In this document: positions 26,118 through 35,904 of the stretch, one piece after another | Position numbering within the stretch: the first letter of the stretch is position 1 | How the letters are laid out: every line of letters begins with the position of its first letter | Source: Halomonas smyrnensis AAD6 | GTDB taxonomy: Bacteria; Pseudomonadota; Gammaproteobacteria; Pseudomonadales; Halomonadaceae | DNA: 64,000 nt | Direction: 5' to 3' | Assembly: GCF_000265245.1 (NCBI RefSeq) | Contig: NZ_AJKS02000012.1 | Span: 1 to 64,000 of the forward strand | Position numbers and translations under genes: made by a program | The notes under the pieces: model-generated | What the model saw: only the letters and a program-made list of their open reading frames with translations | What the model was told of the DNA's origin: nothing | Databases searched by the model: none

Positions 26118-26902
26118 CCCGACGCCCCCTCTCTCCCCCCGGCCAGCGCCCCCTCCAGGCCCTGACCTTCGATCTCGACGATACCCTGTGGGACAACCAG
26201 GGAGTGATGACCCTCACCGAGGAGGGCCACTACGCCTGGCTCGACGCGTCTCTCGCCGCCTGGCTCGCCGAGCGCGGCGAACACGCCCTGGGCCGCTTCG
26301 CCGAGCGGCAGCCGATCGAGGCCTACCAGCGCCGCCGGCGCGAGCTGGCCGAGCGCCATCCGCTGCGCCGCGGCGACTTCACCTGGATCCGCGAGCAGGC
26401 GCTGTGTGCGCTGCTGGAGGAATTCGGCCTGCCCCGCGCGGCGGCCTGGATGTGGGCGCTGGCGGCCATGGAACACTTCCACCACCTGCGCCTGCGCGTC
26501 TCGCCCTATCCGGAGGTGGAGCCGATGCTCGAGGACCTGCGCCGGCGCTACCGGCTGGCCTCGATCACCAACGGCAACCTGGCCTTCCACCGGCTCGAGC
26601 TGTCGCGCCACTTCGAGGTCTCGATCGCCGCCGGCGAGATGCACGCGCCCAAGCCGGACCCGCGCTGCTTTTTGATGACGCTGGCCAAGCTCGGCACCAC
26701 GCCGGAGCGGGCGATGCATATCGGCGATTCCTGGCAGGAGGACATCCTGCCGGCGGTGCGGCTGGGCATGCAGGCGGCCTGGATCGCCGGCGACACGCCC
26801 CACGGCGAGGCGATGCCGGCCGGCGTGCACCGGCTCTCGCATATCCGCGAGCTGCCGGCGCTGCTGGAGAGACTGAGTCACGGAAAGCGGTCCGACGGGT
26901 GA
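26114..26902 (+). CDS. HAD-superfamily hydrolase (YigB-like)
   Basis: A 262-residue phosphatase-fold protein. Motif I TFDLDDTLWDN has both Asp; motif II is ITNGN; the Lys of motif III is in APKPDP; motif IV is HIGDSWQED. The long helical cap resembles E. coli YigB, an FMN/sugar phosphate phosphatase found in the same position after xerC. The substrate is not determined. The ATG overlaps the xerC stop by 4 bp. Confidence 0.88.
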   Translation: MTRRPLSPPGQRPLQALTFDLDDTLWDNQGVMTLTEEGHYAWLDASLAAWLAERGEHALGRFAERQPIEAYQRRRRELAERHPLRRGDFTWIREQALCALLEEFGLPRAAAWMWALAAMEHFHHLRLRVSPYPEVEPMLEDLRRRYRLASITNGNLAFHRLELSRHFEVSIAAGEMHAPKPDPRCFLMTLAKLGTTPERAMHIGDSWQEDILPAVRLGMQAAWIAGDTPHGEAMPAGVHRLSHIRELPALLERLSHGKRSDG

Positions 26903-26904
26903 GC

Positions 26905-27030
26905 GCCTAGGACGCTCATGGGCGCCGGGGGCAAGGCGTAGCGAGGGTCCTACGCCAGGGATGGCGTCGGTAGCGTACAGGGAAGTATTTACAGCGCCCT
27001 CGCGAAGGCTTGCCGCCGGGCAAGCCCTCC
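26905..27030. repeat. Intergenic element resembling a dispersed repeat, with terminal hairpin
   Basis: Between the convergent HAD and engB genes lies a stretch (GGGGGCAAGGCGTAGCGAGG, later TACAGGGAAGTATTTACAGC) of a type I have seen as a recurring intergenic element in marine gammaproteobacteria. It ends in a hairpin GGCTTGCC-GCCG-GGCAAGCC at 27007-27026. Only one copy is present in the window, so repeat status is from recollection. Confidence 0.35.
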
Positions 27031-27042
27031 TGTAGCAGGCAC

Positions 27043-27663
27043 TTAGTCGTCGGCGATCTCAGCCAAGAGCCAGTCGTCGAGGCGCTGATGTACTTCCTCG
27101 ATGCCGTCCTTCTTGAGCGACGAGAACAGCTGCACGCTCACCAGATCCTCCCACTCGCGCAGCCGCGAGCGGACCTGCTGCAGGGCGTTCTTGGCCGCGC
27201 CGCGCTTCAGCTTGTCGGCCTTGGTCAGCAGGATATGCACCGGCATGTCGGCCTCGTCGGCCCAGCCGAGCAGGGTCTGGTCGAACTCGGTGAGCGGATG
27301 ACGCACGTCCATCAGCAGCACCAGCCCCCGCAGCGAGGAACGCCGGCGCAGGTAGTCGGAGAGGTGGCGCTGCCACTCCAGCTTCACCTGCTCGGGGACC
27401 TTGGCATAGCCGTAGCCCGGCAGGTCGACCAGGCGATGCGCGTCGCCCTCGTCCAGCGAGAAGAAGTTGATCAGCTGGGTCCGACCCGGCGTCTTGGAGG
27501 TGCGCGCCAGCGCCTTCTGGCGCGTCAGGGCGTTGATGGCGCTGGACTTGCCGGCGTTGGAACGGCCGGCGAAGGCGACCTCGGCCCCGGCATCGGCGGG
27601 ACATTTCGCCAGCGTCGGCGCACTGGTGATGAAGCTGGCTGCCTGGTAATTGAGGCGCGACAT
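27043..27663 (-). CDS. engB: Ribosome biogenesis GTPase EngB/YihA
   Basis: A 206-residue small GTPase. G1 [12 protein letters not shown], switch I with SKTPGRTQ, G3 [11 protein letters not shown]4 TKADK and G5 near SSLKKDG are all intact. EngB is needed for large ribosomal subunit assembly and coordinates with division. Start 27663 is chosen since AGGAA lies ~9 bases upstream and homologues begin just before the NYQ motif; 27705 is an alternative. It is divergent from the cytochrome c4 gene, an arrangement common in pseudomonads. Confidence 0.94.
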   Translation of the reverse strand: MSRLNYQAASFITSAPTLAKCPADAGAEVAFAGRSNAGKSSAINALTRQKALARTSKTPGRTQLINFFSLDEGDAHRLVDLPGYGYAKVPEQVKLEWQRHLSDYLRRRSSLRGLVLLMDVRHPLTEFDQTLLGWADEADMPVHILLTKADKLKRGAAKNALQQVRSRLREWEDLVSVQLFSSLKKDGIEEVHQRLDDWLLAEIADD

Positions 27664-27840
27664 GGCGGGGTTCCTGACGTCGATCAAGGGCGTCGCGGGT
27701 TGCATTTCCGCGATTCCGGTGTTCCTTTTATACTGCAGTCGATTTTGTCTGCGGCCGGGGACGGCAGTATACACCGTGCACCCAACGCCAGCGACCGGCG
27801 GCCCGGCCCGCTCCACCACTAACGGCAGTGTGGATTCGCG

Positions 27841-28461
27841 ATGAGAAAGCTTCTGGCAAGCCTGGCCATTTCCCTGAGCGCCACCGGCGCCGCCCATGCC
27901 GCGTCCCTGGCGCAGGCCGATGCCGCCGCCGGAGGCGACAAGGCCGCGGCCTGCGCCGCCTGCCACGGCCAGCAGGGCGTCGGCATCACCCCGACCTTCC
28001 CCAACCTGGCCGGCCAGCAGGCCTCCTACCTGGCCAAGCAGATCATGGACATCCGCGACGGCAACCGTCAGGTGCCGCAGATGGCCGGCCAGGTGGACGG
28101 CTTCTCCGATCAGGACGCCTGGGACGTGGCCGCCTACTACGCCGGCATGGAACCGGCGCTGGGCCAGGCCGACCCCGATCCCGCCCTGGTCGAGCGTGGC
28201 CGCGAGCTGTACCGCGCCGGCGACATGGAGAAGGGCCTGCCGGCCTGTGCGGCCTGCCACACGCCCACCGGCGCGGGCATCGGCAGCGCCGTCTATCCCG
28301 CCCTCTCGGGCCAGCAGCGCGACTATGTCGTCTCCACCCTGCAGGCCTTCGCCGCCGGCGAGCGCGCCAACGATCCAAGCGCTATCATGCGCGACATCGC
28401 CGCCAAGATGAGCGACCGCGACATGGAGGCGGTGGCCAACTACGTACACGGTCTGCACTGA
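27841..28461 (+). CDS. Cytochrome c4, diheme periplasmic electron carrier
   Basis: A 206-residue precursor with a 20-residue signal peptide (ending AAHA). Two cytochrome c domains follow, each with CAACH: Cys38-His42 and about Cys136-His140. Each half is followed by a candidate Met ligand (the QMAGQ area and MSDRDMEAV). c4 passes electrons from the bc1 complex to terminal oxidases. The short spacer to engB (177 bp) must hold both promoters. Confidence 0.92.
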   Translation: MRKLLASLAISLSATGAAHAASLAQADAAAGGDKAAACAACHGQQGVGITPTFPNLAGQQASYLAKQIMDIRDGNRQVPQMAGQVDGFSDQDAWDVAAYYAGMEPALGQADPDPALVERGRELYRAGDMEKGLPACAACHTPTGAGIGSAVYPALSGQQRDYVVSTLQAFAAGERANDPSAIMRDIAAKMSDRDMEAVANYVHGLH

Positions 28462-28600
28462 GCCGGGCCCCGCGAGCGCGGCCGCGCGCCGCGCTCGACG
28501 CCTTCAGGGAACCCACGGCCCGGCGGCGACTCCAAGGCCGCGAACGCCGTTCCCGAATGACGGCGATCGGATCACGTCAAATCAAGGAGAGACTCCCCGA

Positions 28601-29230
28601 ATGTTCAAGTCACTGATGGTCGCCGTGGCCGGCCTCGGCCTGTCCACCCTCGCCTCCGCTGCCCCGGTCGCCGGACAGGACTACACCGTGCTCGACGAGC
28701 CGGTCCAGACCCAGGTCGCCGACGGCAAGATCGAGGTCACCGAGGCCTTCTGGTACGGATGCCCGCACTGCTACGCCCTGGAAGAACCCCTCAACGCCTG
28801 GGTCGACGAGCTGCCCGAGGACGTCGAGTTCCAGCGCATGCCGGCCACCATGGGCGGCGCCTGGAACCGCCACGCCACCGCCTTCTATGCCGCCCAGCAG
28901 CTGGGCATCCAGCAGGAGATGCACAGCGACTTCTTCGACGCCATCCACGAGCAGGGCGCCCAGCTGACCGACAACGAGGACATCGCGGCCTTCTTCGGCC
29001 AGTACGGCGTCAGCGAGGACGAGGCCCTCGACGCCCTGGACGCCTTCGGCGTGAAGTCCCAGGTCAACCGCGCCCACGCGCGGATGCGCAACATGCAGCT
29101 GATGGGCGTGCCGGCGCTGGTCGTCGACGGCCGCTTCGTGGTGACCCCGAGCACCGCCGGCAGCCTCGACAACATGCCGCAGATCGCCGATGCCCTGGTC
29201 GAGCAGGTGCGCGAGGAGCGGGCCGAATAA
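28601..29230 (+). CDS. dsbA: Periplasmic thiol:disulfide interchange protein DsbA
   Basis: A 209-residue precursor with a signal peptide (MFKSLMVAVAGLGLSTLASA). The active site Cys54-Pro-His-Cys57 is in WYGCPHCYAL and the cis-Pro loop is in MGVPALVV. It introduces disulfides into exported proteins, including LptD, whose maturation factor LptM is also in this window. An AAGGAGAG ribosome site precedes ATG. The next gene starts 1 bp after the stop. Confidence 0.95.
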   Translation: MFKSLMVAVAGLGLSTLASAAPVAGQDYTVLDEPVQTQVADGKIEVTEAFWYGCPHCYALEEPLNAWVDELPEDVEFQRMPATMGGAWNRHATAFYAAQQLGIQQEMHSDFFDAIHEQGAQLTDNEDIAAFFGQYGVSEDEALDALDAFGVKSQVNRAHARMRNMQLMGVPALVVDGRFVVTPSTAGSLDNMPQIADALVEQVREERAE

Positions 29231-29231
29231 C

Positions 29232-30038
29232 ATGAGTCATCAGGCCGAGGACAGGGGCCTGGCCCCGCACACGAAGCCCCTGAAGCTGCTGACCTTCAAC
29301 CTGCAGGTGGGCATCCAGACCTCGGCCTATCATCACTACCTGACCCGGGGCTGGCAGCACCTGCTGCCCCACCCCCGCCGCGGCGAGCGCCTCGACGCCA
29401 TGGGCGAGGTGCTCAGCGGCTTCGACATCGTCGGCCTGCAGGAGGTGGACGGCGGCAGCTTCCGCTCCGGCCACGTCAATCAGGTCGACTACCTGGCCAG
29501 CCACGGCGGCTTTCCCCACCACTACCAGCAGCTCAACCGCAACCTGGGGCGCGTCGCCCAGCACAGCAACGGCCTGCTGTCGAAGCTGCCGCCGGCGCGC
29601 ATCGAGGAACACCGCCTGCCCGGCACCCTGCCCGGGCGCGGCGCCATCCACGCCCGCTTCGGCGACGGCCCCGACGCCCTGCACGTGTTCGTCGCCCACC
29701 TGGCGCTGAGCCATCGCGGCCGCGTGCGCCAGCTCGACTATCTCAGCGAGCTGATCCGGCCCCTGCGCCACGTGGTGGTGATGGGCGATCTCAACTGCAC
29801 GCCGGACCAGATCCACGCCCACTCGCGCTTCCGCGAGGCGCTGCCGCTGCATCCGGTGCGCCCGCCGCTCAGCTATCCCTCCTGGCAGCCCCGCCGCGCC
29901 CTGGATCACATCCTGCTCTCCGACTCGCTGGAGGCCGACCGCGTCGAGGTACTGGAGCACCTGTTCTCCGACCACCTGCCGGTGGCGATCGAGATCCGGC
30001 TGCCTGACGCCTGCCGCGCCAGCCTAGCGCGAGCCTAG
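29232..30038 (+). CDS. Endonuclease/exonuclease/phosphatase-fold protein
   Basis: A 268-residue metal-dependent phosphodiesterase fold. Motifs: LLTFNLQVG with the first Asn, GLQEVDGG with the metal Glu, HLALSHRGR, VVMGDLNCTP (Asp and Asn) and the terminal SDHLPVAIEI (Asp-His). No signal peptide is visible. It begins one base after dsbA, so it is probably co-transcribed; the substrate (nucleic acid or phospholipid) cannot be told. Confidence 0.87.
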   Translation: MSHQAEDRGLAPHTKPLKLLTFNLQVGIQTSAYHHYLTRGWQHLLPHPRRGERLDAMGEVLSGFDIVGLQEVDGGSFRSGHVNQVDYLASHGGFPHHYQQLNRNLGRVAQHSNGLLSKLPPARIEEHRLPGTLPGRGAIHARFGDGPDALHVFVAHLALSHRGRVRQLDYLSELIRPLRHVVVMGDLNCTPDQIHAHSRFREALPLHPVRPPLSYPSWQPRRALDHILLSDSLEADRVEVLEHLFSDHLPVAIEIRLPDACRASLARA

Positions 30039-30181
30039 GGCCGCAGCCGGCGAGCCAAGGGTAAGACCAATGTCCCACCCGTCGTCCTGACAGGCGTTGA
30101 CCAATTCCCGTATAGTCGGCTGGGCCGTTTCAACGCACGGCGCTACTATCTCGACATCCTTGCAACCTCGAGCGATCGCCC

Positions 30182-30742
30182 ATGCCTCCCACCCACGAGC
30201 TACCGAGCCTCCTGGCCCGGCTCGACCGCTTCTCCGAGTGGCTCGGCCGCAGCCTGTCCTGGCTGATCCTGCTGATGATGCTGATCCAGTTTCTGATCGT
30301 GGTGCTGCGCTATGCCTTCAGCATCAACAGCATCCCCATGCAGGAATCGGTGATGTACATGCACGCCACGGTATTCATGCTGGCCGCCGGCTACACCCTG
30401 CGCCACGGCGGCCACGTGCGGGTGGACATCTTCTATCGGGCCATGACGGCGAAGCGCAAGGCGCTGATCGACCTGCTGGGCACGCTGCTGCTGCTGCTGC
30501 CCTTCATGCTCTTCGTGATCCTGTCCAGCCTGGGCTATGTCGGCAAGTCCTGGGCGATCCTCGAGACCTCGCCGGACACCGGCGGCATCCCCGGCGTCTT
30601 CCTGCTCAAGACGCTGATCCCGGTGTTCGCTGGGCTGATGATCCTGCAGGGCGTGGTCGAGGCCTCGCGTAACCTGCTGATCCTGACCGGCCGCATCGAT
30701 CCCGAGGCCGACGTCCCCGACCACCACGAGGAGCACCTGTGA
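30182..30742 (+). CDS. TRAP transporter small membrane subunit (DctQ family)
   Basis: A 186-residue protein with four predicted helices, the DctQ topology. The marker GHVRVDIFYRAM follows helix 2. It pairs with the large permease and the binding protein downstream. No strong ribosome site is seen before ATG. The stop overlaps the next start (TGATG). Confidence 0.9.
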   Translation: MPPTHELPSLLARLDRFSEWLGRSLSWLILLMMLIQFLIVVLRYAFSINSIPMQESVMYMHATVFMLAAGYTLRHGGHVRVDIFYRAMTAKRKALIDLLGTLLLLLPFMLFVILSSLGYVGKSWAILETSPDTGGIPGVFLLKTLIPVFAGLMILQGVVEASRNLLILTGRIDPEADVPDHHEEHL

Positions 30743-32145
30743 TGCTGGAGTTCATGCCGCTGGTGCTGTTCGCCGTGATCTGCACCGTCCTGATGTTCGG
30801 CTATCCGGTCGCCCTGTCGCTGGCCGGCACCGCCCTGGCCTTCGCCGGCCTGGGCTTCGGCCTCGAGGCGCTGGGCGTCGATGCCAATTTCGACGGCGGC
30901 TACCTGGCCGCCTTCCCCAACCGCCTCTACGGCATCATGAGCAACCAGACGCTGCTCGCGGTGCCACTGTTCGTGTTGATGGGGGTGCTGCTGGAGAAAT
31001 CCCGGGTCGCGGAGACGCTGCTCGAGGCCATGGCGCTGCTGTTCGGCTCGCTGCGCGGCGGCCTCGGCATCTCGGTCACCGTGGTCGGCATGCTGCTGGC
31101 CGCCTCCACCGGCATCGTCGGCGCCACCGTGGTCACCATGGGCCTGATGTCGCTGCCGACCATGCTCAAGCGCGGCTACAGCATGCCGCTGGCCACCGGC
31201 ACCATCTGCGCCACCGGCACCCTGGGCCAGATCATCCCGCCCTCCATCGCCCTGGTGCTGCTGGGCGACGTGCTGTCCTCCGCCTATCAGCAGGCCCAGC
31301 TGTCGATGGGCATCTTCAGCCCCAAGACCGTCTCGGTGGGCGACCTGTTCATGGGCGCGCTGGTGCCCGGCCTGATCCTGGTGGGGCTGTATATCGCCTA
31401 CGTCGCCGTGACCGCCTGGATCAAGCCCGCCTCCGCACCGGCCGTGGATCGCCGCGACCTGATGGATGAGCTCGGCCACGAGGGCGGCCTCGGCCTGCTG
31501 CTGCTCAAGGGGCTGGTGCCGCCGATCGTGCTGATCGTGGTGGTGCTGGGCTCGATCCTCGGCGGTTTCGCCACCCCCACCGAGGCCTCCGCGGTCGGCG
31601 CCTTCGGCGCGCTGATGCTGGCCCTGGCCTATCGCCGCCTGGACATGGCCACCCTCAAGGAGGTGCTGCGCTCCACCGTGGACGTCACCACCATGGTGTT
31701 CCTGATCCTGATCGGCGCGGCGCTGTTCTCGCTGGTGTTCCGCGCCTACGGCGGCGAGGAACTGGTCACCCACCTGTTCGAGAGCATGCCCGGCGGCGTG
31801 GTCGGCGCCACCCTCATCGTGATGCTGGTGATCTTCCTGCTCGGCTTCATCCTCGACTTCATCGAGATCACCTTCGTGGTGGTGCCGATCGTCGGCCCGA
31901 TCCTGCTGGCCATGGGCCTCGATCCGGTGTGGCTGGGCATCATGATCGCCATCAACCTGCAGACCTCGTTCCTGACGCCGCCGTTCGGCTTCGCGCTGTT
32001 CTACCTGCGCGGGGTGGCCCCGGAGTCGGTGCCGACCTCGGCCATCTACCGCGGCGTGATTCCGTTCATCGTCCTGCAGCTGGCGATGCTGATCGCGCTG
32101 TCGTTCTTCCCGCAGCTGGCCACCTGGCTGCCGCAGCAGTTCTAG
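30742..32145 (+). CDS. TRAP transporter large permease (DctM family)
   Basis: A 467-residue protein with about 12 helices. DctM features: VPLFVLMGVLLEKS, GIVGATVVTMGL, TGTICATGTLGQIIPPS (the ion/substrate hairpin) and NLQTSFLTPPFGFALFYLRG near the end. ATG at 30742 is preferred to GTG at 30739 because GAGGAG is 9 bases upstream. It is a sodium-coupled symporter subunit working with the DctQ and DctP genes on either side. Confidence 0.92.
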   Translation: MLEFMPLVLFAVICTVLMFGYPVALSLAGTALAFAGLGFGLEALGVDANFDGGYLAAFPNRLYGIMSNQTLLAVPLFVLMGVLLEKSRVAETLLEAMALLFGSLRGGLGISVTVVGMLLAASTGIVGATVVTMGLMSLPTMLKRGYSMPLATGTICATGTLGQIIPPSIALVLLGDVLSSAYQQAQLSMGIFSPKTVSVGDLFMGALVPGLILVGLYIAYVAVTAWIKPASAPAVDRRDLMDELGHEGGLGLLLLKGLVPPIVLIVVVLGSILGGFATPTEASAVGAFGALMLALAYRRLDMATLKEVLRSTVDVTTMVFLILIGAALFSLVFRAYGGEELVTHLFESMPGGVVGATLIVMLVIFLLGFILDFIEITFVVVPIVGPILLAMGLDPVWLGIMIAINLQTSFLTPPFGFALFYLRGVAPESVPTSAIYRGVIPFIVLQLAMLIALSFFPQLATWLPQQF

Positions 32146-32324
32146 CGGCGCCGGCCCAGCGCAGCGTTGGCGCCCCGTGGACGAGACGCGGGCGCCGACG
32201 GCTACAGTGTCGGAAGCGACTCATCGTCCTTCCCATGACGGCTCGGCCCGGCCGAGCCTGATGCAAGCCCTGGCCTGCCGGCCCCCCCGGTTCAACAACG
32301 CCATAACAGATCTAGGGAGCAAGC

Positions 32325-33431
32325 ATGCAACGCACGTCACTCGCCAACGCCATTACCCTCGCCGGTGCCGCCACCGGCCTGCTGCTCGTCGGGGCCCAGG
32401 CCCAGGCCCAGGACACCTTCGAGTGGAAGATGGTGACCTCCTGGCCGAAGAACTTCCCCGGCGTCGGCCAGGGCCCCGAGCGCCTCGCCGAGCTGGTCGA
32501 CCAGATGTCCGACGGCCGGCTGACCATCGAGGTGTTCGGCGCCGGCCAGCTGGTGCCCGGCTTCGAGGTCTTCGACGCCGTGTCCGAGGGCACCGCCGAG
32601 CTGGGCCACTCCGCCTCCTACTACTGGAAGGGCAAGGCCCCGGCGGCCCAGTTCTTCGCCGCCGTGCCGTTCGGCATGAACGCCCAGGAGATGAACGCCT
32701 GGCTGCACTACGGCGGCGGCCTGGAGCTGTGGAACGAGCTCTACGAGCCGTTCGGGGTCGACGTCATGGCCGCCGGTGCCTCCGGCGTGCAGATGGGCGG
32801 CTGGTACAACGAGGAGATCAACTCGGTCGACGACCTGGACGGCCTGAAGATGCGCATGCCGGGCCTCGGCGGCGAGGTCATGAACCGCATGGGCGTGGCC
32901 ATCGTCAACATGCCCGGCGGCGAGATCTTCACCTCGCTGCAGTCCGGCGCCATCGATGCCACCGAGTGGATCGGCCCCTACAACGACCTGGCCTTCGGCC
33001 TCCACCAGGCCGCGGACTACTACTACTATCCGGGCTGGCACGAACCGACCGTGATGTTCGAGGCGATCGTCAACGACGAGGCGTTTGCCGAGTTGCCGGA
33101 CGACCTCCAGGCGATCCTGCGCACCGCCATCCGCGACGTGAACGCCGACGTGCTCGACGAGTACACCGCCCGCAACAACGACGCCCTGGAGACGCTGATC
33201 AACGAGCACGACGTCGAGCTGCGTCGCCTGCCGGACGACGTGCTGGCCCAGGCCAAGGCGCACTCCGAGGACGTGGTCGCCGAGCTGGCCGAGTCCAGCG
33301 AGATGGCCGGCAAGATCCACGAGTCCTACCGCGCCTTCCAGGAGAAGGTGGAGAACTACCACGCCATCTCCGAGCAGGCCTACTACAACGCCCGCAACCC
33401 GGAAGGCGACACCACCGGCGACGCCGAGTAA
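32325..33431 (+). CDS. TRAP transporter substrate-binding protein, TakP-like (2-oxoacid type)
   Basis: A 368-residue precursor with a signal peptide ending AQAQAQD. The segments GELVP-like GAGQLVPGFEVFDAV, HSASYYWKGK, VQMGGWYNEEIN, DGLKMRMPGLGGEVM and IDATEWIGPYND follow the Rhodobacter TakP pattern, whose ligands are pyruvate and other 2-oxoacids (lactate in some relatives). The exact ligand here is inferred. The 179-bp gap from the permease gene may hold a separate promoter. A terminator follows. Confidence 0.88.
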   Translation: MQRTSLANAITLAGAATGLLLVGAQAQAQDTFEWKMVTSWPKNFPGVGQGPERLAELVDQMSDGRLTIEVFGAGQLVPGFEVFDAVSEGTAELGHSASYYWKGKAPAAQFFAAVPFGMNAQEMNAWLHYGGGLELWNELYEPFGVDVMAAGASGVQMGGWYNEEINSVDDLDGLKMRMPGLGGEVMNRMGVAIVNMPGGEIFTSLQSGAIDATEWIGPYNDLAFGLHQAADYYYYPGWHEPTVMFEAIVNDEAFAELPDDLQAILRTAIRDVNADVLDEYTARNNDALETLINEHDVELRRLPDDVLAQAKAHSEDVVAELAESSEMAGKIHESYRAFQEKVENYHAISEQAYYNARNPEGDTTGDAE

Positions 33432-33450
33432 GACCACGGGTCAACCGTCA

Positions 33451-33484
33451 ACAGGGCCGCCTCCGGGCGGCCCTGTTGCGTTTG
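33451..33484 (+). terminator. Terminator after the TakP-like gene
   Basis: Stem ACAGGGCCGCC / GGCGGCCCTGT with loop TCCG, then TGCGTTT. It lies 20 bp after the stop codon and also faces the convergent yqaA-type gene. Confidence 0.75.
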
Positions 33485-33495
33485 CAGGGGCCCGC

Positions 33496-33927
33496 CTATC
33501 CGCAGTAGGGCGCCAGCCAGGCCTCGGCCAGCGCCAGCACCAGCGCGTAGCGCCCGCCCTTGGCGACCAGGATCCACAGCGTGGCCCGCCACCAGGGCAG
33601 CCGGAAGATGCCCGCCAGCACGGTCAGCGGATCGCCGATCACCGGGGCCCACGAGAGCAGCAGGCTGGCCTCGCCGAAGCGCCGATAGCCGCGCTCCGCC
33701 CGTGCCAGGCCTCGCGGCGAGACCGGAAACCAGCGGCGGTCCTGAAAGTGCCGGGCATAGCGCCCCAGCCCCACGTTGATCAGGCTGCCCAGCACGTTGC
33801 CCGCGGTGGCCGCCGCCCACAACGCCGGCAGCGCCCCGCCCTGGCACCACTGCCGGGCCAGCCACGCCTCGGAGCCGCCCGGCAGCAGGGTGGCGCTGGC
33901 CAGGGCAACAAGGAACAGGCTCAGCAT
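33496..33927 (-). CDS. YqaA family membrane protein (DedA/VTT-like)
   Basis: A 143-residue integral membrane protein. SATLLPGGSEAWL, the GNVLGSLINVGLGRYA segment and SWAPVIGDPLTVLAG are typical of the YqaA/DedA group, which includes lipid carriers and envelope homeostasis proteins. Specific function unknown. It is convergent with the TRAP genes and divergent from thiD. Confidence 0.85.
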   Translation of the reverse strand: MLSLFLVALASATLLPGGSEAWLARQWCQGGALPALWAAATAGNVLGSLINVGLGRYARHFQDRRWFPVSPRGLARAERGYRRFGEASLLLSWAPVIGDPLTVLAGIFRLPWWRATLWILVAKGGRYALVLALAEAWLAPYCG

Positions 33928-33989
33928 GGCCGCCTGCCCGGCCGCTGGCGTATGCTAGGCGCCGGATTCACGCCACGAGACGACACACG

Positions 33990-34811
33990 ATGTCCTCCAT
34001 TCCTCATACTCTCACCATCGCCGGCTCCGACCCTTCCGGAGGCGCAGGCCTGCAGGGCGACCTCAAGACGCTCTCGGCGCTGGGCACCTATGCCACCAAC
34101 GTGATCACCGCGGTGATCGCCCAGAACACCCGAGGCGTGGCCGCCGTTCACCCGGTGCCGGCACCGGTGATCGGCGAGCAGCTCGAGAACCTGCTCGACG
34201 ACGTGCGCATCGACGCGGTGAAGATCGGCATGGTCGCCGACCGCGCCGTGGCCGAGACGCTGGCCGAGGTGCTCGGCCGCCGCCGGCCGCGCTGGATCGT
34301 ACTCGACCCGGTGATGGTGGCCAAGAGCGGCGATATCCTGGTCGACGCCGCCGGCATCGCCGCGGTGCGCGACGTGCTGGTGCCGCTGGCCGATGTCATC
34401 ACGCCCAACCTGCCCGAGGCCGCGGTGCTGCTCGACGCCGAAACGCCGCGCACCCCGGACGCCATGGAGACCATGCTGCCCGCCCTGCAGGCCCTCGCGG
34501 CGCCCTACGTGCTGCTCAAGGGCGGCCACCTGAGCGGCGAGACCTGCCCCGACCTGCTGGCCACGCCCGAGCGCAGCCAGTGGCTGCCGGCGCCGCGCAT
34601 CGCCACCGAGAACCTGCACGGCACCGGCTGCGCGCTGTCCTCGGCCATCGCCGCGCATCTCGCCCACCTGCCGCCGGACGCCGACGGCGAGGCCATCGTC
34701 GGCGCCATCGGCGAGGCCAAGCGCTGGCTGCATGCCGCCCTCGACGCCAGCCCGCGGCTGGCGGTGGGCCAGGGCCGCGGGCCGGTGCACCACTTCCACG
34801 CCCTGTGGTGA
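33990..34811 (+). CDS. thiD: Hydroxymethylpyrimidine / phosphomethylpyrimidine kinase
   Basis: A 273-residue ribokinase-fold enzyme of thiamine synthesis that phosphorylates HMP twice. Motifs: TIAGSDPSGGAGLQGD, VITAVIAQNT, LDPVMVAKSG and the anion-hole/catalytic segment HGTGCALSSAIAA. It stands apart from thiG and thiS, which are also in the window 11-13 kb away. Confidence 0.94.
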   Translation: MSSIPHTLTIAGSDPSGGAGLQGDLKTLSALGTYATNVITAVIAQNTRGVAAVHPVPAPVIGEQLENLLDDVRIDAVKIGMVADRAVAETLAEVLGRRRPRWIVLDPVMVAKSGDILVDAAGIAAVRDVLVPLADVITPNLPEAAVLLDAETPRTPDAMETMLPALQALAAPYVLLKGGHLSGETCPDLLATPERSQWLPAPRIATENLHGTGCALSSAIAAHLAHLPPDADGEAIVGAIGEAKRWLHAALDASPRLAVGQGRGPVHHFHALW

Positions 34812-34910
34812 CGACGCACGAGCGGGCGGTACCGGAAAACCCACCTTGCAGGGGCCGCGGGGGGCGCCCATCCTGAAACGGCCATCTTCCGGCCGTACGA
34901 GGGTTGTGCC

Positions 34911-35756
34911 ATGTCCCGCACCCTGCTGTTCGCCTGCGATCTCTCCGCCGAGAACCGCGCCGCCTTCGCCCGGGCCATCCGGCTGGCGAACGAGACCGGC
35001 GCCCGGCTCGACATCATCCACGTGCTCGACCCCTACCTGCCCCGCCGGGTCCTGCACGATCTGGAGGAGGCGGTGGTGGCCGACATCGCCGCCACCCTCA
35101 CCGACCTCCGCGAGGACTACGCCCTCGACGAGCCGGCCAGCCTGATCCAGACCGTGGCCGGCGCGCCCTACGCCGAGATCATCCGCGAGGCCCACGAGCG
35201 CGAGGCCGACATGATCATCCTCGGCGCCCACCGCAAGCGCGGCCAGCCGGACCTGGTCACCGGCACCACCCTGGCGCGGGTGCTGCGCGGCGCGCCCTGC
35301 CCGGTGCTCTCGGTGAGCCATCCCGCCACCCAGCCGTGGCAGGACATCCTGGTGCCGGTGGACTTCTCGCTGACCTGCCGCCGCACCCTGCGCGAGACCC
35401 TCAAGCGCTTCCCCGAGAGCCGGCTGACCCTGCTGCACGCCTGGAACATCCCCGGCGAGCGGGAGCTGGGCTCGTCGAGCGACTACGCCCGCTGGCGTGA
35501 CCGCGAGGTCGCCACGCTGCGCCGCCACCTGGAGCAGGAGACCGAGCAGCTGATGGGCGAGCTCGAGCGCGTGCCCGAGGTGGAGCTGGAGCTCGAGCAG
35601 GGCGACCCGCTGGAGGTCCTGATGACCCGCCTGCGCCGCCAGCCGCCCCAGCTGCTGGCGCTGGGCAGCCGCGGCCAGCTCGGCCGCCACGGGCAGATCA
35701 CCGAGCGGCTCCTGGCCGAGCCGCACTGTGACATCATGCTGTGCCGCAGCTGGTAG
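34911..35756 (+). CDS. Tandem universal stress protein (UspE-like)
   Basis: A 281-residue protein with two UspA folds. The first (1-~140) has IILGAHRKRG and a GTTLARVLRGAPCPVL end; the second (~145-281) has ILVPVDFS and LALGSRGQLGRHGQ, matching the G2xG9G(S/T) nucleotide motif only roughly. Similar tandem Usp proteins respond to stress, oxygen limitation or motility signals. It is a separate transcription unit. Confidence 0.88.
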   Translation: MSRTLLFACDLSAENRAAFARAIRLANETGARLDIIHVLDPYLPRRVLHDLEEAVVADIAATLTDLREDYALDEPASLIQTVAGAPYAEIIREAHEREADMIILGAHRKRGQPDLVTGTTLARVLRGAPCPVLSVSHPATQPWQDILVPVDFSLTCRRTLRETLKRFPESRLTLLHAWNIPGERELGSSSDYARWRDREVATLRRHLEQETEQLMGELERVPEVELELEQGDPLEVLMTRLRRQPPQLLALGSRGQLGRHGQITERLLAEPHCDIMLCRSW

Positions 35757-35904
35757 GCCATCCCCGAGGAGTGCCTGCGCGCGCCGACCTTTCAGGCGGG
35801 CCGTGACCGACGGCGGCCTCCGCGCAAGGCCAGCGCAAAGCTGTACAGAATCATTACAATAAAATAGTGTCTGCATAGGAGATTCCCATCAGGAGGATGC
35901 CGTC

